From CAYVQU01 sp964453155 (GTDB taxonomy: Bacteria; Chloroflexota; Anaerolineae; Anaerolineales; UBA11858), in contig CAYVQU010000237.1 in assembly GCA_964453155.1 (NCBI GenBank), positions 1 through 6,903 of the forward strand: DNA of 6,903 bases. Reading direction: 5' to 3'. The notes under the pieces are model-generated. The model did not search any database, was not told the origin of the DNA, and saw only the letters and a program-made list of their open reading frames with translations. Position 1 is the stretch's first letter; every line of letters starts with the position of its first letter. The position numbers were made by a program, and so were the translations under genes. Shown here in pieces: positions 1 to 5,200 of the stretch.

Positions 1-20
1 AAACTTTTGCTGTTTTGAGG

Positions 21-39
21 AGGGTCTAGCACCCTTTTT
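21..39 (+). terminator. weak intrinsic terminator-like hairpin at left edge
   Basis: AGGGT at 21-25 pairs with ACCCT at 31-35 around the loop CTAGC, and the right arm runs into TTTTT (35-39). G·U pairs could lengthen the stem slightly at its base. This could end a + strand gene lying left of the window. The core stem is only five base pairs and no gene end is visible beside it, so the call is tentative. Confidence 0.3.
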
Positions 40-590
40 GCAGTAGAGTCACATGACCTTGATTTACCGTATTGACTTTACGGCCATGTTGTTCTTCATC
101 ATTTCATTAATGACTGGCCATAATATCGAATATGGTCATATTTAGCCTTTGTCATATCTTTAAGTAGTTTATCTCGCAAGTTTCAAGAAAATAATTAAAG
201 ATGCTTCGCACGCGATCACATGAGTAATTTCAGCATACTGTAGATGTGCTCAGCATGACATAATTTTAGCTTCTTGCGAGACAGGCCTTTTAAGTGTGAT
301 ACAAATTGCCATTTTTATGATCCCCCTCTACCCAATTTGGATTTGGCATCCGGCCGAAAATCCTCATGCTGGGTCTAATGTTTACCACTTTTTATCTGGC
401 CTGGAAACAGAAAATCAATCACTTTGTCGCGGCTTTGCTCATTATGGTCACTTTTGTTGATTTCAATTCGGTGCTATTTCGCCAATACATGACCTGATTG
501 GTGCCGTTACTACCTCTAGCAGTTGGCGAGACTTTAAGAAATCTTACCTCCACCTCTTTATCTCAAAAAGAAACAAACCCGCATAGTTGA
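40..590. other. AT-rich intergenic region without a convincing gene
   Basis: All frames are broken by stops at short intervals and no frame has both a good start and a recognisable protein. What can be seen is minor. There is an imperfect hairpin around 115-138 (TGGCCATA / TATGGTCA with one G·U). A 9-nt inverted pair, TCTCGCAAG at 172-180 and CTTGCGAGA at 273-281, lies about 90 nt apart. A short hydrophobic ORF sits at 366-497 and is listed separately. The base composition is visibly more AT-rich than the genes that follow. The region may be simple spacer or decayed coding sequence; no RNA gene was recognised. Confidence 0.6.
317..497 (+). pseudogene. possible relic of a membrane-protein gene
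   Basis: Two overlapping short frames encode hydrophobic stretches. The frame from ATG 317 to TGA 460 begins MIPLYPIWIWHPA. The frame from ATG 366 to TGA 497 (43 codons) contains FTTFYLAWKQKINHF and then VAALLIMVTFVDF, which reads like two membrane segments joined by a short basic loop. The second frame stays open back to 321, so a single indel could once have joined the two. No ribosome-binding site is obvious and no family was recognised. AT-rich DNA readily encodes hydrophobic residues by chance, so this may be nothing. If real, it is a decayed fragment, because no frame is long enough for a whole membrane protein. Confidence 0.2.
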
Positions 591-592
591 GA

Positions 593-598
593 TATAAT
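593..598 (+). promoter_or_regulatory. -10 box of the SCP2 gene promoter
   Basis: A consensus TATAAT lies 32 nt before the ATG at 631. No good -35 hexamer stands at the expected 16-18 nt distance upstream, so the promoter is supported only by the -10 box and its position. Transcription would start near 605 and give a leader of about 25 nt that carries the ribosome-binding site AAGTGAGG (618-625). Confidence 0.55.
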
Positions 599-630
599 CC
601 CCGCAAATCAAACTAAAAAGTGAGGCTATC

Positions 631-1047
631 ATGGCTGTTTTATTTCCCAGTGAAGAATGGTTGCTGGCCCTAAAAGAAAAACTCAACTCCGATGAAAAAT
701 ATGCCCAAATCGCCCGAAAATGGGAAGGCGATATTATGTTCCACATTGAACCCGATGGACCAGTTACCGAAACAGTTCAGCTTTATACCGATTTATGGCA
801 TGGCGAGTGTCGCGCTGCATTCTTGGTCGATCCAGAGCAGCAACCGGATTTAGCCCCGGCCTACATCCTCAGTGCGCCCTATTCCAATTTGGTGCGAATA
901 ATTCAAGGTACACTGGACCCGATGCAGGCAATGATTACCCGTAAACTTAAAGTTAAGGGCAGTATGGCATACATGATGCGGAATGTTCCCGTTGTTTTGG
1001 ATTTTGTGCGCTGTGCCCAAGAAATTGATACTGAATATTTGAAATAG
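631..1047 (+). CDS. SCP2 sterol-binding domain protein
   Basis: This is a small soluble protein of 138 aa that consists almost entirely of one SCP2-type (sterol carrier protein 2) lipid-binding fold. The family forms a hydrophobic tunnel that binds fatty acyl chains, sterols or similar lipids; the bacterial ligand is usually unknown and nothing here identifies it. Supporting features are the N-terminal FPSEEWLLALKEKLN helix, a WEGDIMFHIEPDG strand region, and the C-terminal pattern GTLDPMQAMITRKLKVKGSM followed by an amphipathic helix (residues about 90-125), which is typical of the family. There is no signal peptide or membrane segment, so it should be cytoplasmic. The ATG at 631 is the first in frame after a stop at 595 and has AAGTGAGG five nt upstream. 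The gene has its own -10 box and a strong terminator after it, so it looks like a single-gene transcript not co-transcribed with the kinase downstream. The family assignment is fairly sure; the cellular role is not known. Confidence 0.85.
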   Translation: MAVLFPSEEWLLALKEKLNSDEKYAQIARKWEGDIMFHIEPDGPVTETVQLYTDLWHGECRAAFLVDPEQQPDLAPAYILSAPYSNLVRIIQGTLDPMQAMITRKLKVKGSMAYMMRNVPVVLDFVRCAQEIDTEYLK

Positions 1048-1105
1048 GGTATCAAGCTTGAGGTGTGCTTTATAGGAAAAATTACACTTGCTAAAACAAT
1101 CAACC

Positions 1106-1149
1106 AAAAATGATAAAACCGTTCGGGTCCGAACGGTTTTATCATTTTT
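1106..1149 (+). terminator. strong intrinsic terminator, perfect 21-bp inverted repeat
   Basis: The arms 1106-1126 and 1129-1149 are perfect reverse complements separated by two bases, so in RNA the loop would be about four nt. The GC-rich core ACCGTTCGG / CCGAACGGT is flanked by an A-run on the left and TTTT plus ATCATTTTT on the right, so the U-tract forms part of the right arm. It lies 58 nt after the SCP2 stop codon and 66 nt before the next start, where a terminator is expected. Because it is symmetrical it could also stop transcription coming from the other strand. Confidence 0.9.
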
Positions 1150-1172
1150 GTAAACTTTCCCCGAAACCCAAA

Positions 1173-1181
1173 TGATATAAT
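1173..1181 (+). promoter_or_regulatory. extended -10 promoter of the GAF-GAF histidine kinase
   Basis: TGATATAAT is a perfect extended -10 element (TGnTATAAT, hexamer 1176-1181), 34 nt before the ATG at 1216 and 23 nt after the preceding terminator. No -35 of good quality is present at normal spacing, which extended -10 promoters can tolerate. A second, poorer hexamer, GATAAT, follows at 1185-1190. Transcription would begin about 1188. Confidence 0.6.
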
Positions 1182-1201
1182 GACGATAATCCCGTAACCG
1201 T

Positions 1202-1208
1202 AAGTGAG
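1202..1208 (+). promoter_or_regulatory. ribosome-binding site that fixes the kinase start at 1216
   Basis: AAGTGAG lies seven nt before the ATG at 1216. The same motif, AAGTGAGG, precedes the SCP2 gene at five nt. The in-frame GTG at 1204 is part of this motif and would have no ribosome-binding site of its own, so the longer reading that starts MRLTMSDQ is rejected in favour of MSDQ. Confidence 0.7.
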
Positions 1209-1215
1209 ATTGACT

Positions 1216-3036
1216 ATGAGCGATCAAACCAGTGAAGTTCTCCAATCGTTACAAGAAGAGTTAAAACGGCTGTCGAAACAAACGCTGCCAGTGCAGACGC
1301 GCGTCGCGATCCAAAACGCCCGCCAACGCATCTCTCAACTCTCGCGCTCACTACCCAAGGCCCAAGGCTCAGATCGGTTAGCAGCCCTTTACCAGGTTTC
1401 CCAAAGTTTGGGATTATCTCTGAATATTGATGAAGTTCTCACTCAAGTAATGGATGCTGTCATCCAACTCACGGGGGCGGAACGGGGTTTTTTGACCATC
1501 ATTGATCCCGATACGAATGCGTTCGATTTGCAAGCCGCCCGGAATTTTGAACAAGAAACTTTGCATCGCGAAGACATGAACATCAGCCGGACGGTAGTGC
1601 AGTCGGTGATTGAATCGGGGCAAGGTGTAGTCACCACAGATGCCCAAAAAGACCCGCGCTTTTCCGATCAACAATCAGTCGTTATTAATGCATTACGATC
1701 TATTATGTGCGCGCCACTACGCGCCCGAGGCAATATCATCGGAGTGATTTACGTTGACAACCGGGCCCAAACAGGTCTATTCACCAGAGAAGATCTCGAC
1801 CTGCTCAATACTTTTGCATCTCAGGCTGCGGTTACGATTGAGAATGCCCGGTTATATACCCGAACTGATCAAGCGCTAAACGAGCGCGTCGAAGAATTGG
1901 AAACGCTAAGCAAGCTCGATATGCAGTTGAACGAAATATTAGATCTGGAACGAGTAATTGAACTTACTCGGGATTGGGCCGTCAAAGGAACTGGAGCCAT
2001 TTCTGGATGGATTGCCCTTCCCGATGAGGAGACAGATTCCTTAAAATTGGTTTCACAGTCTAGAAAAACAGAACTACCACCGCCTGATGAAACGATATTT
2101 GCAGGGATATCGGATGACCTGACTCCCCGGGTGATCCTGGCAATTGAAAGCAAACCAGTTTATTTGGTTGCCCCATTACGATTGGCAAAAGAAGTTTTGG
2201 GCGCCGTAGTTGTAGCCCATCCAAAAGCTTTTTCTGAAAATGCCGCTCATTTTTTGGGCCGCCTGGCTGCTCGATCGGCATCGACCCTCGAAAATGCGCG
2301 TTTGTACCAAGCTGTTCAACAAGCCAATGAATCAAAATCACAATTCGTATCCATTGTTACGCATGAATTACGGATACCGTTGACCTCGATCAAAGGTTAT
2401 ACCGATCTGATCCGTCAAGGCGCGGTTGGCGCCGTCAACGATCAGCAAATGAACTTTTTGGGGGTAATCCGAAACAATGTTGAACGTATGGCGACATTGA
2501 TTTCAGATTTATCGGATATCTCACGGATCGAACGCGGCAAACTGAAACTTGAAGCAGTCTTTATTCCGCTGCATGGTTATGTTGATGAAACCGTCAACAG
2601 TTTGCGACACCATGTTGAAGAAAAGTCGCAAACCCTGGTGGCCGAAATTCCATCCGAATTACCACGGGTTTTTGCTGATCCCAACCGGGTTGTGCAGGTT
2701 CTTACAAACCTAATCAGCAATGCCTGGAAATATACGGCGGAAGGTGGGCAAATCACCGTCAAAGCCTACGCGGATGATGATGTGGTTCGTGTGGAAGTGA
2801 TTGATACTGGAATCGGAATCAGTGCTGCGGATCAGGCTAAATTATTCTCTCAATTTTTCCGATCCGAATCGCCAGCAGTGCGGGAACAAACAGGGTGGGG
2901 CTTAGGCCTGAATGTAACCAAACGCTTGGTTGAAATTATGGGCGGGAAAATAGGCATGCGCAGTAAACTTAATGAGGGCAGCACCTTCTGGTTTAGCTTG
3001 CCTATGACAGAACCAGAACCAGCAGAAACTCCCTAA
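1216..3036 (+). CDS. soluble GAF-GAF sensor histidine kinase
   Basis: This 606-aa cytoplasmic sensor kinase should autophosphorylate on a histidine and pass the phosphate to a response regulator not present here. The order is a charged coiled-coil-like N-terminus (about 1-50), GAF1 (about 60-213, ending IENARLYT), a divergent GAF2 (about 225-364, ending LENARLYQ), HisKA (about 375-445) and HATPase_c (about 485-598). The H-box is VTHELRIPLTSIKGY with His383. The ATP-binding motifs are complete: N-box NLISNAWKYT (Asn502), G1 DTGIGI (Asp530), F-box FSQFFRSE and G2 GWGLGL (560-565). There is no membrane segment or signal peptide. In the H-box, the residue four after His, normally Thr or Asn and needed for phosphatase activity in HisKA kinases, is Ile387. 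GAF1 closely resembles the GAF domain of the protein at 3243-5180 (shared GVIYVDNR / GVLGVDNR and ENARLYT), so the two are paralogues. The GAF ligand cannot be told from the sequence. The gene has its own promoter and is convergent with the minus-strand pair. Confidence 0.9.
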   Translation: MSDQTSEVLQSLQEELKRLSKQTLPVQTRVAIQNARQRISQLSRSLPKAQGSDRLAALYQVSQSLGLSLNIDEVLTQVMDAVIQLTGAERGFLTIIDPDTNAFDLQAARNFEQETLHREDMNISRTVVQSVIESGQGVVTTDAQKDPRFSDQQSVVINALRSIMCAPLRARGNIIGVIYVDNRAQTGLFTREDLDLLNTFASQAAVTIENARLYTRTDQALNERVEELETLSKLDMQLNEILDLERVIELTRDWAVKGTGAISGWIALPDEETDSLKLVSQSRKTELPPPDETIFAGISDDLTPRVILAIESKPVYLVAPLRLAKEVLGAVVVAHPKAFSENAAHFLGRLAARSASTLENARLYQAVQQANESKSQFVSIVTHELRIPLTSIKGYTDLIRQGAVGAVNDQQMNFLGVIRNNVERMATLISDLSDISRIERGKLKLEAVFIPLHGYVDETVNSLRHHVEEKSQTLVAEIPSELPRVFADPNRVVQVLTNLISNAWKYTAEGGQITVKAYADDDVVRVEVIDTGIGISAADQAKLFSQFFRSESPAVREQTGWGLGLNVTKRLVEIMGGKIGMRSKLNEGSTFWFSLPMTEPEPAETP

Positions 3037-3082
3037 TTTTTATCTGTTTTCGTCCTAAAATAATATACTTCGCCCAGGGAGC

Positions 3083-3129
3083 AAGGTCACCCTGAACTGG
3101 TGATCTTTGACCATCACTAATTAATTTTT
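3083..3129 (+). terminator. hairpin cluster after the GAF-GAF kinase, candidate terminator
   Basis: AAGGTCACC (3083-3091) pairs with GGTGATCTT (3099-3107), nine pairs with one G·U that is valid only in + strand RNA. Two competing pairings exist: GGTCA (3085-3089) with TGACC (3108-3112), and GTGAT (3100-3104) with ATCAC (3113-3117), the latter followed by TAATTAATTTTT. It lies 46 nt after the kinase stop. The last pairing comes closest to a classic terminator but has a short stem and an interrupted T-run, so this is moderate evidence only. Confidence 0.4.
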
Positions 3130-3193
3130 CATTTGGTATTATTTGGGCGGAATGGGGAACTACTCCCCCTCATTCATCGCTGTTTCCTCCTTT
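3129..3193 (-). other. orphan strong Shine-Dalgarno with two micro-ORFs
   Basis: On the minus strand AAAGGAGGAAA (3193-3183) is the best ribosome-binding sequence in the window. It lies eight nt before an ATG at 3177 that opens a five-codon frame (MNEGE, stop at 3160). A second ATG at 3173, 12 nt from the motif, opens a 14-codon frame (MRGSSSPFRPNNTK, stop at 3129). Both follow the stop codon of the minus-strand operon. No known small-protein family was recognised, and translation is unproven. Chance is a fair explanation. Confidence 0.2.
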
Positions 3194-3200
3194 GGCGAAA

Positions 3201-3237
3201 GTCACCACCGGGTTTACCTCACCGCCCCGGTGGTGGC
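3201..3237 (-). terminator. GC-rich hairpin just past the minus-strand operon
   Basis: CACCACCGGG (3203-3212) and CCCGGTGGTG (3226-3235) form a perfect ten-pair stem with a 13-nt loop, starting about six nt after the stop codon of the minus-strand gene at 3243. Two further pairs at the base form only in + strand RNA (one is G·U). No T-run follows on either strand, so this is not a textbook intrinsic terminator. It may instead protect the 3' end of the operon mRNA or act with Rho. Confidence 0.4.
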
Positions 3238-3242
3238 ACGCG

Positions 3243-5180
3243 TTAAGGAATAGTAATCTCTTTGTCAGGCAATGGCAAAACAACCGTAAAGCAAGAGCCA
3301 CTTCCAGGGGATGAATCAACCCAAACCCGACCACGATGGTTTTCAACGATTGATTTCACAATAGCCAACCCTAAACCGCTGCCGGTACTATCTTCCGGAG
3401 CATTACTGGCACGGAAAAATTTATCAAAAATATAGGGCTGATCTGCCAGTGGGATTCCTAAACCGGTATCCTCTACCTGCATAATAACTTGATTTCGCTC
3501 TGCCCGCAGTAGAACACTAATTTGACCCTCTTGAGGTGTATAGTGGACGGCATTATTGAGCAAATTATCAATTAATTGTCGTAAGCGTACTGGATCACCA
3601 AACACCCTGGGCACTTCAGCACTGACACGAATATTTACCTGATGCTTCTGCTCCTCAAACCGAGTTTGAAAACTCTCAAGGGCATATTGCACAATCATTT
3701 CAAGGGGTACTAATTCTTTACGGGCGTCAAATCCGGCTTCGATTCGACCTAAATCTAAGAGATCATTGATCAGGTCGGTAATATTGCGGACACTGATAAC
3801 CACTCGATTGATAAATTCTTTTTGCTTTTCATTTACCTCGCCAACGCGAGCAATAAGTTCAATGTATCCTAAAATGGCTGTCAATGGCGAACGTAAATCA
3901 TGAGAAACAGTGTTAACAAAATCGCTTTTGATCCGATCTAACTCTTTAAAGTAGGTAATATCCTGTAAAGTCACCGCATTTCCCACACTGGGAATATTAA
4001 CCCGCTTGGCATTGAGAATCATCCCATTGTCAAGTTCAATTTCCCTCCGAAAGGGTTCATCGGATTGATTTCCAGTTAGAATCTCCAAAATCGGTTTTTG
4101 TTGAAAAACATCTAAAACAGATTTTGTGGTTAATCCACTTTCAGGTAGGTCAAAAATTTCTCGGGCAATGCGATTCACTAAAACAATCGTATTTTCCGTA
4201 TCGATAACAATGACTCCATCTTCAATTTGGGTCAATATTGTTTGGAGTTTTTGACGCTCAAGTTCAGAATCAGTATAAAGCCGGGCATTTTCGATCGCAA
4301 TGGCGGCGTAATCGGCCAGGGTTGAAACCAAAGAGAGATGTTGGTCGGTAAATTGACCACCTTTTTCACGGTTATCCACCCCTAAGACCCCAATAACTTT
4401 GCCATGCACTTGGAGGGGAACATACATCAGCGTACGAACAAGGTATCTGGTTTTTATTTTTTGGGGCGTATCTTCTTGTATTAATACCGGTTCCCCAGAG
4501 CGGACGACATTTCCAGCTAAAGTATCTGTAACCGGTAGTCGAAAGGTGCGCACAAACTCATCTTGGAAATTCCGAGAGGCCCGCATTACCAACTCACCAG
4601 TTTGATCATCTAAGATCAGCAAACTGCCTTCCTCGGCATTCGTAAGCGTGACTGCGGCTTCGACAATAACGGTTAGCACATGGTCTAAATCTAAAGAAGC
4701 CGTAACCGACCGACCAATTTTTTCTAATTCTTTCAGCCCGTCCACCCGACGGCGCAAGGTGTCAGTGTGCCGTTTGGTCTGGCCTTTCATCCAATTATGC
4801 AGCCGTTTGCGGCGCTCCAACCCCTGGCGGACTGCCGCCAAAATTGAGCTGGGGTTCAAGGGCAGTTTTAAATAATCACAAACGCCAACCTGCAAAAGTT
4901 TTCGGAGGTATTCCTCATCCTGATTAACAAAACTAATTACCAGAATGGCCAAAGAGGGATTTAGTCCTAAAAATCGGGCAGCTTGCTGAATTGCGTCCCC
5001 ATCAACACTGCGTTCTTCCAAGATGACCGCATCATACTGAGATGCATTCGCAATTGCTTGCCCAGTATTTACATCAGAAACCAAAACTGCCTGAAAACCG
5101 ACTGGTTGCAATGTTCCTTCTTTTAACAATTTTCCCAATTGAGGATCAGAAATTACGAGGAGAATTTTCTCGCTTGCCAT
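3243..5180 (-). CDS. pseudo-receiver-GAF-PAS histidine kinase
   Basis: This 645-aa soluble protein is the catalytically competent member of the minus-strand pair. The order is a receiver-like domain (about 5-122), a basic coiled linker (about 123-155), GAF (about 158-303, ending ENARLYT), PAS (about 312-412), HisKA (about 417-482) and HATPase_c (about 525-637). The H-box is VSHDLRSPLTAILGY with His427. N-box DNLLNNAVHYT (Asn543), G1 DTGLGI (Asp571), F-box FDKFFR and G2 GSGLGL are intact, so it should bind ATP and autophosphorylate. The receiver fold is recognisable (KILLVISDP, VGVCDYLKLP), but the acidic pair is Ile10-Ser11, the acceptor Asp is Glu55 and the conserved Lys is Leu106; only Ser83 of the switch set remains. 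It therefore should not be phosphorylated and may bind a ligand or partner. The ATG at 5180 begins directly before the receiver fold and lies 14 nt after the upstream gene's stop, so the two are very likely co-transcribed and perhaps co-translated. The target regulator is unknown. Confidence 0.9.
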   Translation of the reverse strand: MASEKILLVISDPQLGKLLKEGTLQPVGFQAVLVSDVNTGQAIANASQYDAVILEERSVDGDAIQQAARFLGLNPSLAILVISFVNQDEEYLRKLLQVGVCDYLKLPLNPSSILAAVRQGLERRKRLHNWMKGQTKRHTDTLRRRVDGLKELEKIGRSVTASLDLDHVLTVIVEAAVTLTNAEEGSLLILDDQTGELVMRASRNFQDEFVRTFRLPVTDTLAGNVVRSGEPVLIQEDTPQKIKTRYLVRTLMYVPLQVHGKVIGVLGVDNREKGGQFTDQHLSLVSTLADYAAIAIENARLYTDSELERQKLQTILTQIEDGVIVIDTENTIVLVNRIAREIFDLPESGLTTKSVLDVFQQKPILEILTGNQSDEPFRREIELDNGMILNAKRVNIPSVGNAVTLQDITYFKELDRIKSDFVNTVSHDLRSPLTAILGYIELIARVGEVNEKQKEFINRVVISVRNITDLINDLLDLGRIEAGFDARKELVPLEMIVQYALESFQTRFEEQKHQVNIRVSAEVPRVFGDPVRLRQLIDNLLNNAVHYTPQEGQISVLLRAERNQVIMQVEDTGLGIPLADQPYIFDKFFRASNAPEDSTGSGLGLAIVKSIVENHRGRVWVDSSPGSGSCFTVVLPLPDKEITIP

Positions 5181-5200
5181 ATGTTAGGTTAGCCTTATTT
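5181..5200 (-). promoter_or_regulatory. operon junction with weak ribosome-binding site
   Basis: Read on the minus strand, the upstream gene ends AAATAAGG and the next ATG (5180) follows 14 nt after the TAA. The only Shine-Dalgarno-like bases, TAAGG, overlap the stop codon and stand about 12 nt from the start, farther than usual. The spacer is a tandem CTAAC CTAAC. No promoter or terminator fits here. Translation of the second gene may rely on ribosomes finishing the first, which would tie the amounts of the two proteins together. Confidence 0.45.

Noticed and set aside
172..281. 9-nt inverted pair TCTCGCAAG / CTTGCGAGA as mobile-element ends
   Set aside because: The arms are short and do not extend, and the roughly 90 nt between them hold no gene; chance is likely.
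1106..1149. Small palindromic mobile element (MITE or REP type)
   Set aside because: It has no flanking target duplication or second copy in the window, and its place and T-runs fit a terminator.
1204..1215. GTG start at 1204 for the GAF-GAF kinase, adding four residues
   Set aside because: The GTG lies inside the AAGTGAG ribosome-binding motif that is well placed for the ATG at 1216.
850..1245. 131-codon open frame on the minus strand across the SCP2 gene end and the terminator
   Set aside because: It runs antisense through a recognisable gene and a terminator palindrome, has no recognisable domain and no ribosome-binding site.
2060..2341. 93-codon minus-strand frame inside the kinase gene
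   Set aside because: It is antisense to the GAF2 region of a clear gene and encodes nothing recognisable.
631..3036. SCP2 protein and the GAF-GAF kinase as one operon
   Set aside because: A strong terminator and an extended -10 promoter lie between them.
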